Source: Branchipolynoe longqiensis (taxonomy: Eukaryota; Annelida; Polychaeta; Phyllodocida; Polynoidae). Taken from it: DNA of 64,000 nt. Of the stretch, positions 10,166-21,204 are shown in pieces. Where the stretch lies: positions 8,976,963 to 9,040,962 of the forward strand of contig CM059194.1 of assembly GCA_030323885.1 (NCBI GenBank), given 5' to 3'. The notes under the pieces are model-generated. The model searched no databases and was not told where the DNA came from. It was given only the letters and a program-made list of their open reading frames with translations. A program made the position numbers and the translations under genes. How positions within the stretch are numbered: the stretch's first letter is position 1; each line of letters starts with the position of its first letter.

Positions 10166-10726
10166 GTGAGGCCGGGTTATGTGGCAAGTACGAAGAAGCT
10201 TTATCTCAGGACAATTCACTGACTACGATTACAATGGCATATCGATCAAATGCCAATCTGGTCTGCAGCACCAACAATTTGGGTTCTGGGGAGGATTACA
10301 TGTCTAAATTGATAAATTATGGCTATTCGATTAATAATGATGTAAATGTTAGTTTGAATTGTTTGCCTGTTATTTGTCATAACGTAAAAATGTTGGGTCA
10401 GCTGATGAGTTTAGATGTGTCTTTGCAATTAAAAGTATATGAAACAGTGTGTTATCTTTGCTAGGGACAAACTAGACCTGACATGCTGCACCAGGCGATA
10501 TATCAGTCTTTTTTTTCCGTAATTGTTAATCTAGACCTTAGTAGTCACAATCATTGCTATCTATATAGAGGCAAATTATTTAACATATCTGGTATATAGG
10601 AAGTATATACCTATGATGCAAGAGTTAACTGATCTCAAGCTTATTGTATCAAATTATAGTTATACATAAAGTTCTATGTCATTTAATGCTGACTCTATCA
10701 TACAAGTCATGTAAACTCTCATTAAG
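10166..10726 (+). other. Decayed interior of Ngaro-like element
   Basis: 10234-10464 holds an 76-codon frame (CLPVICHNVKMLGQ) compatible with the start of pol; the rest is AT-rich with stops. No RT motif A can be seen, so that part is deleted or beyond recognition. Confidence 0.45.
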
Positions 10727-11601
10727 TTGGCACTAATAAATTGTTGGTCCACTGAATATCTGTTGTTGTGTTATGAATTATGCTATCTAGATGATTTTGT
10801 AGGAGTAGAAAGCACATTAGAGAAGGCACAGCAGGCTTATGACTACATTAATGGCTTAACAAAAGAATTAGGTCTGGATTTATCAGTTAAAAAATGCACT
10901 CCACCTGCAAACGAGATGATTTGGTTAGGTTATGAAATTAATTCAGAAGATATGGTAGTTAGAATCCCAAAAGATAAACTTATTGAAATTTTGGTGGAGT
11001 GTAATGAATGAAAAATGGTAGCACGGTAACAAGAACAAATTTGCAACGGTTAGTACGTAATTTACAATTCATTTTTAAATGTGTAGTTCATTCAAGAATT
11101 GTTCTAAATAGAATATTAGCTTTTTTGAGAAATACCCCATTTACTGGAAAAGTAATTGTTATAGAAGGTGGGGCATTAGTAGCTCACCGTTTTTTCAGAA
11201 TTATACACCGCCGAGTTTTTTAATAACAATTTTCATATAGCACAATTAGAAGCAATAAATCTGGTAGTAGCTCTTAAAAATGTATATCCTAAAAAACCTG
11301 AGTAATTTATCATTATTATCAATACTGATAATGAAGCTTCCAACAGGTGTTGTCCTCTGGTGCTGGAAAGGATCTCGTCTTGTGTGCCTGTGCCAGAGAA
11401 ATCTGGAGATTTGCAGCACAAAAATGCTGTGAGGTACAGTTAATTCACAAGGCTGGTAAAGATCTGATACTAGCTGATGCCCTTAGTAGATTGTCTTTTG
11501 ACTCTAAAGCAAAATTACTAGCTGACAAATTATGTCATGACCATCTGCTATCCAAAATAAATGTTTCTCATGATAACAATATTTTTTATTTATACCTGTA
11601 A
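10727..11601 (+). pseudogene. RT/RNase H remnant of Ngaro/DIRS element
   Basis: The first frame contains CYLDDFVGVES (RT catalytic motif C), then LGLDLSVKKC and IWLGYEIN, the usual RT palm-to-thumb sequence. The second (from 11008) has LQRLVRNLQFIFKCVVHSR and LNRILAFLR, the DIRS connection region. The third (11347-11601) has VLSSGAGKDL and HKAGKDLILADALSRLS, the C-terminal RNase H signature in which ADALSR is conserved. A stop at 11009-11011 and loss of sequence at 11224-11346 break it. Confidence 0.75.
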
Positions 11602-11639
11602 GCTTGCTCGTTGCTAATTTATTTGTTTGCCTTTATGAA

Positions 11640-12130
11640 CTTACAGCTTACAATATCGCATTGGTTAATAAGCTAAGCATATAGTTCAAGGCGGGACTTT
11701 CGGAGGGAACATGTAAAAATAAGAGGGTACATTTCGGGGAGTATTTGAAGTTTTGTAATAAAAAAAAAGAAAAGATAACCCTAAAAAACCCAAACTTAAA
11801 ACGGTAATGTTATATGCTTTATATTTAAAGGATAAATTAAGGACAGAAGGAGCAATTAAAATTACATGAGTGGGGCGAGATCATGGGTAAGACTGGTAAG
11901 GGGAAAATGTGATGCATTTGACTGTTATGTGTTGTCAGTACTTAAATGTGATATATTTAAATAAAACATAATACTGTAAATAGAGCATACCCACTAAGAA
12001 TTAAGCATATTAAATTAATTGTATTACAATTTAGTAGACTGGGTAAATATGGTCTGGTGTTGATTGCTGCTTTATTGATAGGCTATACATGTTTGTTAAG
12101 ACAGTCCAATTAATTTTATTCCGAGCTGCT
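11640..12130. other. AT-rich spacer between RNase H and recombinase pieces
   Basis: AT-rich, with an A-run at 11760-11776. No conserved frame. It may be the decayed link between pol and the recombinase gene. Confidence 0.35.
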
Positions 12131-12176
12131 GGGCGATGGCGGTCATACATTTCTTGGGAGTGACATTAAGGCACAC

Positions 12177-12605
12177 GTGACACACTTGATGGTGATGATC
12201 GGAAGCACCAAAACCACATCCAGACCAGAGGACATCTACCACATTGAACTAGCTCGGGTACCCAATTCTCCATTCTGTCTGGTGCATGCATGGAAAAAGT
12301 ACTGTCGTTTCTTCCGTGTGCATAAGGGCACCCCAGAATTTGTTCTGTCAAACGGGGACCCGTTGACCAGCCAAATCTTCACGAAATGCATGCGAACAGC
12401 TCTGAAGGCTGCCAACCTGCGATGGTGGCCATTGGTGACATCCCATAGTCTTTCTCATGGGGCAGCACAAGAATATGCAAGAGTGGGGATGCCTTTGCAC
12501 TGCATTAAGATATTGGGACACTGGAAATCAAGCAATGTTTTCAATTACGTGAATACAAAATGTATTAGTCAGGGACCATCAGCTCTCCTGTCCCAATTTG
12601 GCTGA
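12177..12605 (+). pseudogene. Tyrosine recombinase (DIRS/Ngaro type) C-terminal domain
   Basis: An open frame of about 142 codons carries HSLSHGAAQEYARVGMPLHC then IKILGHWKSSNVFNYVN. This matches the tyrosine recombinase HxLRxG...LGHW...Y core: His at HSL, second His/Trp at GHW, and nucleophile Tyr in NYV. The second catalytic Arg (HxxR) reads Ser, so the copy is probably inactive. No N-terminal core is visible upstream. It follows the Ngaro-like RT/RH remnant on the same strand and may be its recombinase, but it is less AT-rich, so it could be a separate insertion. Confidence 0.65.
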
Positions 12606-13028
12606 GAGCTAGATGGTCCAAAAGGTCCTATGTTTAAATGTGTAAAAATGAGTTGCAAGTGATCTGTGCCTGGTGTGCTTCGACAGTCTGACCGTGATCG
12701 ACCCATAGATGATGCCTCCTGTCTTCAATTGCCAAAGAATATTCACCGTCAACAAATCAAACTAATCTATTAATCATAGTTAGCTTTGTAAATGAAGACC
12801 TGCAAATAAGTAATAATTGAGTCAGGCTTCAAATTGAATTCTGGGTTGTACTACCTGGTCAGCTAGCATAGATCAAGAAAAGCTAATAAATTCATCTGTA
12901 CTGATGTAATAAAGCTTGCAATAATGTTAGCTAGTGATAGCCATATAAAAGGCTCTTGTAAAAATGTATTAAGCCTGATTAATAAATTTATTCGCCCAAA
13001 AAAGTGATTCTCTGTGTCTGGTTTTGAA
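12606..13028. other. Nothing recognised downstream of recombinase
   Basis: AT-rich sequence with no repeats or frames I can support; possibly the 3' part of the YR element. Confidence 0.35.
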
Positions 13029-13031
13029 TTA

Positions 13032-13606
13032 CACTATAGCTGTGTTTACACGGGCAAAAGTAAAACGATTCAAGACAAAGCGTTCTACCTGAAACGTTCT
13101 CGTGGCGCGTTTACACGGTATCGTATTTTCAGACGTGTCGTGGCTTCTGCGCATGCGCGGATTCTCCCCCTGTTGCCGGCGAGCACTGCTATTTGTTTTG
13201 TTTACACTCGTCGATTCGACGCCGATGTAGCTGCTACGTTAATATCACTTGGAATTTAGGGTTAATTTAATTAAATTTCATCATTTGAGTATGTAATTCT
13301 GTTACATATGACCGCATTCAATAGATTTCGTTCTATTCGGTCCATAACACAGCTGGGCACCAGTGTAAAGTCACAGCTGAGCCTGTATCCGGCGAGCACC
13401 GCTATTGTACACTATCGCCGCCCGGGAACCAGCTGAAACGTTTCCTGTAGACCACCTGATTAGGTGGTATACGCGGAACGTTCCAGCCGAAACGGTTAAG
13501 CCCTAAAACGCCGCAGTGCCGCGTTTACACGGACACATTTAAAACGAACTAGGCAACTGGTTCCAGCTGGGGCGTTTCAACTCGCCCGTGTAAACGCAGC
13601 TTGAGA
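13032..13606. mobile_element. TIR element, termini AGCTGYGTTTACACGGGC (family G)
   Basis: The left end AGCTGTGTTTACACGGGC (13031-13048) and right end GCCCGTGTAAACGCAGCT (13584-13602) are inverted repeats. Subterminal phrases CGTTTTA, AAACGTTYC and CGTTTACACGG recur in both halves. The internal part near 13195-13330 is the reverse complement of the repeats inside the element at 51829-54087 (TCGAATCGACGAGT, AACCCTAAATCC), linking the two families. No transposase. Confidence 0.65.
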
Positions 13607-13675
13607 TCCGTCCAGTACTGAACCAATCAAGAGCCAAGTAGGTAAAAAGGTACTATTACACAAGACCAAATGTTC

Positions 13676-13832
13676 TAAAAATGTCAGGTTTGCGCGACTT
13701 GTCTTCATTTCTTTCCTAAGAGTTGTTGAGAGTAATCACAGGTGGGGACTGACAGATAGTTGTCAGAACACACCTGTGGAGCATAGTAATGTTTGGTGTT
13801 CAGACAGCCGAGTGCTGACATATTACATAGTG
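13676..13832 (+). repeat. Dispersed repeat shared with 47560-47715
   Basis: GCGCGACTTGTCTTC, then GGACTGACAGATAGTTGTCAG and CGGCCGAGT...ATTACAT recur in the same order and orientation at 47568-47712. It may be an LTR fragment; no complementary end was found. Confidence 0.55.
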
Positions 13833-14935
13833 TTGTGCTGATAAATCACCAGGTGGCAGCAGCTTACAGTGCGTAGTGTGTACACCCTGACCAGTGGAGC
13901 AGGGGCTGGGTGGGTTGCTGACATGCTCACTAAGCCCACAACCAAACTACCCAATTCACCCTATTCACGCCGCGGCCATGTTGAAACCAGACCGAGGGAA
14001 CTTACGCGTCTGCGAGGCGCCACTGTATGTAAAGTAATGTGAATAATTTTTTGTCGACCAAAACCTCTCGAAATCACTCAAATTTGAGGGTATTCATTTT
14101 TTAAAGTAACATATTCATCTTTGCATACCTGTTTTCTATCTATTGGCCAATTGTCACGAAGATCAGGTGACCTTACATGGTGATTTTTCCCATTCTTTAA
14201 CTACAATGTGACTGTCAACTTCAAGTATGCATATTTATAGTGGTATCATGTAATTCAACACTGTCAGCGTAGCTATCTGTGCAACACAGTTAAACAACTA
14301 GTCTTAGTAATCACAAATTAATAAAAGCTTTAAAAGGGTTAACATATATTTTTTAATATATCTATATTAAGAAAGTTATGCAATTTTGAATTTAAGAAAA
14401 GATTGGCAGCCAAGGTGAGTGACTTTGTTGACATTGCCTACTGAAATGCATCTGATCATCACTCAATCTTCATGAAAATTGACCAATAAATAGAAAAAAG
14501 GTAAGCAAAAATGATTATGATAGTTTCAAAAGTTAATATCTTCAAACTGTACTCCTTTAATTTATGTAGTAGTTCATACACATCGGCACACAGTAGTGTC
14601 TTATGGCCATTTCCAATAAGGACGCTTACTCAGCCTCGTTCTGATGCCTAATTAGGTCGCGCATGAATAGGGTGAATTGTCTTCAGGTCATGTCCCCACA
14701 TTAGCACCTCAAACAGCAGCAGCTCTCGGTGATCCGCGCGGAGGCAGTGCGGCCCGGACGAGCACTTGAACCTGGAGGAGGTCAGCGATAATTGTTGCTG
14801 CAGTTAACCGATAGTTGGCAGCACCAGCTCTGAGGCGGCCGGTGAAGGCGCTGCTGAATGACCCACATTTTCTCCTTTTCTTGTTTACATTGCGTATGCT
14901 TTTTTTTTGTTTTATTTGGAGTACATTTGTCGATT
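13833..14935. other. Nothing recognised
   Basis: Mixed composition without conserved frames. ATTCACCCTATTCACGC near 13955 and AATAGGGTGAATTG near 14668 are opposed short repeats about 0.7 kb apart, perhaps the ends of an old element, but the evidence is thin. Confidence 0.3.
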
Positions 14936-15990
14936 AAGCGGGGGAAATTTCAATCGCTGACAATTGGTCTTCCTCATTTCACTTCTCCTTGCCCTATCCT
15001 AGTAATACCGAGCATCAGGCTAGGTAACGACAAGTATCAACTTTTAAGTCATTGGTTTGACTCAGCTTCTCTGAGATGAATAAAAGCCGGTGTCGCAGTT
15101 TGAGCGCCCTGCCAGTTTGAGCGCCCTTCTGTTGCTTCTGCGCATGCGCGGATAGAGACAACATTAAAACCACCCTAACTGTCACAGTAATTTGTGATTT
15201 TTGGTGCTTTGAAAGCAAATTTCTCTTGACTCTATTAAATAGTTCAGATCTTTCTCTACAATTTCACATTCAGCTTTTTTTTTATCAGCCAATTGGAAGT
15301 TCTTGGAATTTATTTTACAAAAATAGTTTTTGAGGCCATGATCTGGTAAGGCTAACACTGGCACTGACACTCAGAATATCCCAACTTTCACTACTATCTG
15401 TTTTTAATACTTTCAGAGTAAATTGCTCTTAGGTTACATTAAATACTTCAGATCTTCCTCTTCAATTGCGCATTAAGATATTTTTAATCGATCCAATGAA
15501 AGCTTTTAAATCTATTTTTACAAAAAAAGTATACAACCACTGGCAGGGCGCTCAAACTGGCAGGGCACTCAAACTGCGACACCGGGCGTGGAATAGAAGT
15601 GAGTCTTGCAGTGGTCGAGCTCTAATTAGTTTCAACTGTGGCCAGGGGTGTAGTGATATGGCGTTCACATACTTTGTTAGGGAAGGAAACGCGTTCCCTC
15701 ACTATTTCAAATAAACCCATAACTGCGTTCCCTCACTTCTTTTTTTGCACTGCATAACTGAATATGGCAGATCAATCATGTCTAACCAAATGGGGTGAGT
15801 GAATAAGCTGAGCGCCCACTTCCCATGTAGCAGGTTGTGACTCGAAACCATGGGGATTCAAATTTAGCGGAGTCAAACCAATGACTTGAAAATTTGTACT
15901 TGTTGGTACATAGCCTGGCGGTCGGCATTACTAGAATATGCAAGGAGGCGTGGAATGAGGAAGACCAATTGTTTGCGATTGATATTACAT
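14936..15990. repeat. Inverted pair of SINE fragments enclosing a TIR element
   Basis: The left arm 14944-15065 (CAATTGGTCTTCCTCATT, CTATCCTAGTAATACCGAG, GTCATTGGTTTGACTC) is the reverse complement of the right arm 15865-15975. Both arms carry body parts of the tRNA-derived SINE found elsewhere. The arms are separated by the TIR element at 15087-15585, so this stretch is a large imperfect palindrome. Confidence 0.6.
15087..15585. mobile_element. TIR element family D with duplicated subterminal motif
   Basis: The ends are GGTGTCGCAGTTTGAGCGCC and its inverse. Each end repeats CAGTTTGAGCGCCC twice, so each TIR is itself a tandem doublet. A near-identical copy lies at 38033-38587. The interior is AT-rich without a transposase frame. 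Confidence 0.8.
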
Positions 15991-15994
15991 ACTT

Positions 15995-16310
15995 AGAGGG
16001 AGAGAGAGAGAAGGGTGAAAGAGGGGGAAAGGAAGGTGTGAGGGAGAGAGGGTAAAGGAAGGTGAGAGGAGGAGGGAGAGAGAGGGGGAAAGGAAGGTGA
16101 GAGGAGGAAGCCGGAGAGGGAAAGGAGAGAGGAGGGGAGAGTGGGGAGGGAGAGAGCGGAAGCGAGAGGGAGAGAGAGAGGGGAGGGAGAAAGCGTTAAA
16201 GAGAGAGAGGGCGGGGAGGGAGAGAGGAAGCGAGAGGGAGAGAGAGGGGACGGAGAAAGCATTGAAGTGAGAAAGAGAGATAGATAGAGAGAGAGAAGAA
16301 AGTAGGTTCA
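15995..16310. repeat. GA-rich microsatellite/low-complexity tract
   Basis: Purine-only GAGAGGGA/GGAAGGTGA runs. The long serine/leucine/proline frames on the minus strand come from this composition. Confidence 0.9.
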
Positions 16311-16559
16311 CAAGGCTCTGTTCGTCTCGCCTCAGTGAGAAGAAGCCAGGTGGCGCCACCGCTCCTTGCGACGTCACGACTCCCTCAGCTGGCCGTATTT
16401 GATTTAACACGGCCCGGGAAAACTCGAGCCACCCGAGTTGCTAGAATTTCAAATCGAACATCTCGAATGGAGTCGACAAATACAAGTGCCATGTGCAAAA
16501 AGTCCCGACCCCAGTAACCCACGTCTTGGCTGGCGGAAGCTAGGAACCATGACATCACA

Positions 16560-16750
16560 TTTGCGCTGGTACTGTCCTGCAGGATAACAGCTACCATTAC
16601 CGGTTCTACATGGTATTTTTTGGGTAATAACCCAGATTAATGAAATGGAAATATAACTAAACTATACAATCATAAAATACTTTAAATCCTATTTTGCTGT
16701 AGTTATATCGGTTATTAAAAATTGTAAAAAAAAGTTTTGGATTAAGCCAC
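16560..16750 (-). repeat. Dispersed repeat shared with 51645-51835 (inverted)
   Basis: GGGTAATAACCCAGATTAATG and AACTATACAATCATAAAATAC here correspond to the reverse complement of 51655-51775. Flanking text also shares Cg-rich GGTGGCGCCACC and CAATCGGA scraps. Family unknown. Confidence 0.55.
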
Positions 16751-16759
16751 CATTTTTTC

Positions 16760-17803
16760 CACCCCGAGCATGGAGAAGCATATTCGATTATTCAATCGGA
16801 GTCTGTAGGATGTGCGCATGCGCCAAAAAGTGCCTCGGGTCACCCGAGTTGATCAATCGATTATGCGCTATGGCAACAGGTGTGGGCCTGACAGGTGCAA
16901 CTACCAAACACTACAGCCATTCACGCACGAACCGATGCAGTCATTATTCGGATGCTGATTGCGTGCGAACATTGGGCGAGTCCCTGTAGTTGCCATAGCA
17001 ACCAGTTTGTGCTGTATGAGCAGTAATCAGTGTGTGCGCGTGTGTGTGCCAACCGTTCAGCAGGTGGCGCCCTGTATAGGAGAAGCGTTTGAACGGGTAT
17101 CGATCGGAGTGTCATTTTACATCAAATGTTCAAAAAACATTTATATGTTTCAACGAATGTATAAAAAGAAAATATTTAAGCTTTATCAGAGGGAAAACAC
17201 ATAGTAGTCTAGTACATAAATATTGAGATGTAATTTACAGTATTGAGGGTAATGTTGATATGCTTTTAACTTTTATCTTTCTATTTATTATTTCTATGGT
17301 TTAAGCAATATATTTTTAAATGCGGAAAGCAGCTCATAAGTATTGTACTTCTGCTTTCCCCCTTTTCACGTGAAAAAATTACTGATATAAATATCAACTT
17401 GTGTGTACATTGATCATGTGGAAATCAATATATTATTATTATTATTATTATTACATAATGTTAAACCGTTAATACCTGAAGTGGCAGTAACGTGACCAAC
17501 GGAACTCTATTTAATCACAATTATCCCCATTTAATGTACCTGGTCATAGCTGAAACTACCTATTGTTTGGGAGTTATTTAGGGCCCAATCAAGGCTGAGA
17601 AAGGCTGAGAGTCTCTGTAACTATTCGGACCATTCGATTCTAACCACCCTTCTCAGCTGTCTACTGGATTTCACTGAACTGAACTTGTACAAATGTTAGC
17701 ATTTATATCTATCGACCAACATTGTATTTCCCCATGGAATAAGCTCTTTGTATCAATTAAATATGCATATACACCTGAGCTAATATAATGGTAACCAGCC
17801 AAC
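16760..17803. other. Nothing recognised except an (ATT)n run
   Basis: AT-rich DNA; an ATT/TTA microsatellite spans about 17429-17453. No gene or element boundary can be supported. Confidence 0.4.
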
Positions 17804-18412
17804 TTAAAGTTGCATAGTCCGATGGTTTTGAGTTTCTGTCATTTTTATGAGATAAATATATTTGATTGATCATTAGTATCTACTTTACTACAGTTTGAAG
17901 TAACTTTTATTTTAAATGGATAACTTTTGAGATATTTGAAGTACAAACATGCAAAATTAGTTTTGGCAAGCACTCCAAAACTCTGACACCATAGCAGGTT
18001 CTATTAAAATGACTCAGTATTCCTTTCTGTGCAGAAAGAAATGCTTGATAAATGAAGCCCGGTACACACCTCCCATATAAAACCTAAAACTGCCCGTTTC
18101 GCGAGAAAGTTTGAGTTTTAGCCGGTTTCAGTCTTTATGTGTGGGACCCCCTATTACACCAGAGCCTTCGGATTCACGACTTAAAACTCAGTTTTAGGTT
18201 TTATACGGGAGCTGTGTAGCGGGATTCGAAAAATGAATCGGGCTCTCGGGAAACGGGACGGGTTGTAATGGGTACTGTCAAGGCAGTCAGTTTTAGCGCG
18301 TGAATCGTATACGGGAGGTGTGTACCAGGGTTAAGGAAGATATGTAGAATATAATCTAGATAATTGTTTTGGCTTTGAAAATTTGATACTTCATCGGACC
18401 ATGCAACTTTAA
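17804..18412. mobile_element. MITE family A with nested insertion
   Basis: The left end TTAAAGTTGCATAGTCCGATG and right end CATCGGACCATGCAACTTTAA are inverted repeats, with TTAA at both outer edges. The same family is at 29357-30222, 63007-63316 and partly 7226-7430. No coding capacity. Another element (18056-18334) sits inside. Confidence 0.8.
18056..18334. mobile_element. Nested short TIR element
   Basis: Its left end CCCGGTACACACCTCCCATA and right end TACGGGAGGTGTGTACCAGGG are inverted repeats, with AAAACT-rich subterminal repeats in both halves. The uninterrupted family A copy at 30115-30160 lacks this block, which shows that it inserted there. Confidence 0.75.
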
Positions 18413-18533
18413 TGTGTGTGAGAACTGTCACTTTCCATATAATATACATTATATCATATACATTAGGAGGCGTGTGAAGAGACCAGTTTGCGTTTGAAGG
18501 CAGAGGGGGTCAGACTGCTGTCATGGGTTCTAT

Positions 18534-19458
18534 TAGATAAAAGATTCACCCCATACTTCCAGTACAGGGGTGAAAACCAGCCTTATATAAAAACGGTCGA
18601 AAAATCGGGCTAATGAACTGAGTCTTTAAGAGAGCCTAATTTCACAATCTAAGAAGCAACATTTATTCTTTGTGTAGTGGTCTGCACTGACCTCTCAGGC
18701 AAGTAACCACATAGACAGGTAGGCGTGGGGAGTGTATTGATATCAGGGAGCCTAGGTGGTGTAATGGTTAGCACACTGGCCCGGAATGCAAAGAGATGTG
18801 GGTTCGAGTCCCGCTCTAGGCACAGTATTTCCCATTTTCATCACCCCCATGACACTGGTTGCCGTGATCAGGATCCTGTACAAGCTTTGCGCTGTATGGT
18901 TGTTGAACCTACCCTGTGTATGTATGTGTTAGTGCATTGCCTGTATGTATGTAATTGTAAGCATTACAAGACTTACAATTCCAGGGGGACGAGTGTAGTG
19001 GTCTGCACTGACCTCTCAGGCAAGTAACCACATAGACAGGTAGGCGTGGGGAGTGTATTGATATCAGGGAGCCTAGGTGGTGTAATGGTTAGCACACTGG
19101 CCCGGAATGCAAAGAGATGTGGGTTCGAGTCCCGCTCTAGGCACAGTATTTCCCATTTTCATCACCCCCATGACATTTGTATATGTCTTCATGTTTACCC
19201 GCTAATTGTGAGTTGGAAAATATAATAAAACATATACTTTAATGCAATCTAAAAGTGAAATTGACGGCGTTTTCTGGCCACCATCTTGTCTTTTTGCATT
19301 CTCTCCCATTTCACCAACTCTGTTCTGATATAAGTAACCATTTGAAACTGGTGCCAGGCATTCTACTTCTTGTTCCATACTAACGCTATTTTCGCCCGTA
19401 TTTATATAAGGCTGGTCTTCACCCGTGTACTACAAGTACCGGGTGAATCTTTTATCTA
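18534..19458. mobile_element. TIR element family C (TAGATAAAAGATTCACCC) containing SINEs
   Basis: The left terminus (18536) and right terminus (19440-19457) are inverted and carry further matching text (TACAGGGGTGAA / TTCACCCGTGTACT). GGGTTCTA lies on both sides (18527-18534 and 19459-19466), an 8-bp duplication as for hAT elements. The inside is interrupted by tandem tRNA-like SINEs. Other copies are at 48850-49252 and, degraded, 59080-59830. Confidence 0.75.
18676..19172 (+). mobile_element. Tandem tRNA-derived SINE, GGAGCCTAGG family (1.5 units)
   Basis: Two almost identical units start at 18676 and about 18995. Each has a 65-bp leader (CACTGACCTCTCAGGCAAGT ... GTAGGCGTGGGGAG) followed by a tRNA-like head with a 7-bp acceptor stem (GCCTAGG/TCTAGGC), a D-stem and box B GGGTTCGAGTCCCGC. 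The anticodon stem does not form. The first unit continues into a body ending in GACTTACAATTCCAGGGGGA; the second stops soon after the head. Related copies are at 36513-37090 and 56520-56700. Confidence 0.75.
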
Positions 19459-19469
19459 GGGTTCTATAT

Positions 19470-20265
19470 GCAGTCTGGACCTGACCTTGAATGAATCACT
19501 AAATTAGGCATCGCTAAGTTGGTTCAATTATGTTATTTAAAACTGATTTAAATTAGATTCTATTTTAGTGGTCGTGTACATGTGTTCTGTTCATCTGCAG
19601 TAAGCCTTCATAACAATTAACGATCTGCTCCCTATCAGGATCACCATTCGCTTTATTCAAACTCATGCACAAGTCGTTTTAATTTTTAATTTTTTAATTT
19701 TTTTTATTGAGGCTGTAATTATGCTGTCCATAGGATATAAGCCTGGGTATTCAGGCTTGTTTTCAATGCTGGCCAGCTGTAGTGTTGGTGTTATCTTATC
19801 ACACAGTAGCTGCTGATAAGGTATTTGATTGCCTGCATTTCAGCAGCAGCTAGATAGTTGGTTGGTTTGGTTAGTAGTCTATGTTAATTTTTTTGGATTT
19901 TCTTGGCATATATATGGGAATCCAACCGATCCAAATGTTGTTGTTTGTTGTTGTTTTACGTCCTAGCAACATAACATAGGCGTGTGGATAATAATGCCCA
20001 AGATTAGTTTTCATTTATGTGTGAATAAGAGGTATTTGCTGACTACATTGGAACCTAACATAGGCATGTGATTTCTCCGGTTTAAATGGAATTACGTTTT
20101 GTCTGGCCACCGAAACTGGATTTCCATGTTATTTAAAATTCCGTTTTTTATTCTGCCGAAACACCTCTGAAATACACTATTTGTATCCCTCTTGTGACCC
20201 AGTGAGATGATGTGTGTCCCCACGATAAACTAAAAAATTTTCAGGGGTTTTTTCTGCACCCAATC
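19470..20265. other. Nothing recognised except a SINE tail scrap
   Basis: 19937-19975 holds TTGTTTGTTGTTGTTTTACG then TCCTAGCAACA, the reverse complement of the 3' tail of the main tRNA-SINE. The rest is AT-rich without frames. Confidence 0.45.
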
Positions 20266-20450
20266 ACATGCCTGCTAACATTAGAAACAATGTTAGAGTC
20301 GCCAATCTGGCACCGACAGGCAATGAACGCTCTTCCTACAGATTCAGGTCGACAAAATTAACAACCTCGTCTTTCTTCTCGCCTTCCTTCCGGTCCACCT
20401 ATTCTTCCTCCATCTTCTCCTTCTCTCCGCATCTTCTTCCTCCACCACCG

Positions 20451-20785
20451 GGCGCGGTGGGCTAATCGGTAGAGCGCGGGCCTCGCATGCGGAAGGTCAC
20501 GAGTTCGTTTCCCGGTCGAGTCAAACCAATGACTTTCAAATTGATACTTGTCACTTCCTAGCCAGGCGCTCGGCATTATTAGGATATGGCAAGGACTCAT
20601 TGGCTCAGTGTCCGGATAATGTGACTGAGTGGGATATTGGGTCATGGTGCCGGCAGCCTGATTTCCCATTGGGGCAGCACTATAAATTAGTCATGAGTGC
20701 GCACTGTCACAAGTCGGTACCCATCCTGATATGGCCTTAGATGTTTGCCAGGACTTAAAACTCCAACAACCGACCAATCTTCCTC
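20451..20785 (+). mobile_element. Main tRNA-derived SINE (full length)
   Basis: The head GGGCGCGGTGGGCTAATCGG with TAGAGCGCGGG (box A) and GAGTTCGTTTCCC (box B) is tRNA-like. Then comes the shared body: GAGTCAAACCAATGACTT, CGGCATTATTAGGATA, GATAATGTGACTGAGTGGGA, GGGGCAGCACTATAAA, CACAAGTCGGTACCCAT and TGCCAGGACTTAAAACTCC at the end. This is the reference copy for the many others in this window. Confidence 0.85.
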
Positions 20786-21180
20786 CAGCTCTTCCTCTCC
20801 TTTCTTCTTCCTCTTGCATTTCTTCTTCCTCCACTTTCTCTTCCTCTCCATGTATTCTTCCCTTTCCCCGTCTTCCTTCTTCTCTTCTACTACCTCCTCG
20901 CCTTCTCTTACCCCCAATTCCCTATATTCCTCTTCTTTCTCTAGTACACACTCCTTTCCTTCCTCCTTCCTCCTTCCTCCATCTCCCTCCTCCTTCATCC
21001 CTCTCCCTCCTCCTCCTCCTTTATCCATCCTCTCTCTGCTGCCTCTTCTACATGCTCCCTCTCCTCCCCCTCCCTCCCCCTTCCCCTCCCCCTCCGCCCT
21101 CCCCCTTCCCCTCCCCCTCCCCCCCCCTCAACTACCCATCCCCCTCCATCTTCCCCTACTCACCTGTGCGCAACCATTTT
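20786..21180. repeat. CT-rich low-complexity tract
   Basis: TCC/TTCC/CCCTCC runs. Long frames on both strands here are composition artefacts. Confidence 0.9.
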
Positions 21181-21204
21181 TTCTCCTCCTGAGTTAACAA
21201 TGCA

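Larger units (their letters stand above)
8889..11601 (+). mobile_element. Ngaro/DIRS-like retroelement, decayed
   Basis: Fragments occur in the right order on one strand: gag-like pieces (8889-9152, 9479-9712, 9863-10165), an RT piece with YLDDFVGVE (10727-11011), the RT thumb/connection (11008-11223) and an RNase H end (11347-11601). Stops and frameshifts separate every piece and the RT is largely deleted between 10165 and 10727. Base composition is AT-rich compared with the DIRS element at 1-2600, so this is a different, older family. Confidence 0.8.

Noticed and set aside
14936..15990. A single 1-kb TIR transposon
   Set aside because: The arms are fragments of a SINE found elsewhere and the middle is a complete family D element, so it is better read as an inverted SINE pair with an insertion.
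15985..16410. Ser/Leu/Pro-rich frames on the minus strand
   Set aside because: Translation of a GA-only tract.
18755..18827. Candidate tRNA gene (GCCTAGG acceptor stem, box B)
   Set aside because: The anticodon stem does not pair, and the same head recurs with a SINE body at three other places.
20451..20522. Candidate tRNA gene
   Set aside because: Head of the main SINE; repeated across the window with a constant 250-bp body.
20687..21197. Overlapping 110-150-codon frames on both strands
   Set aside because: CT-rich low complexity, no conserved features.
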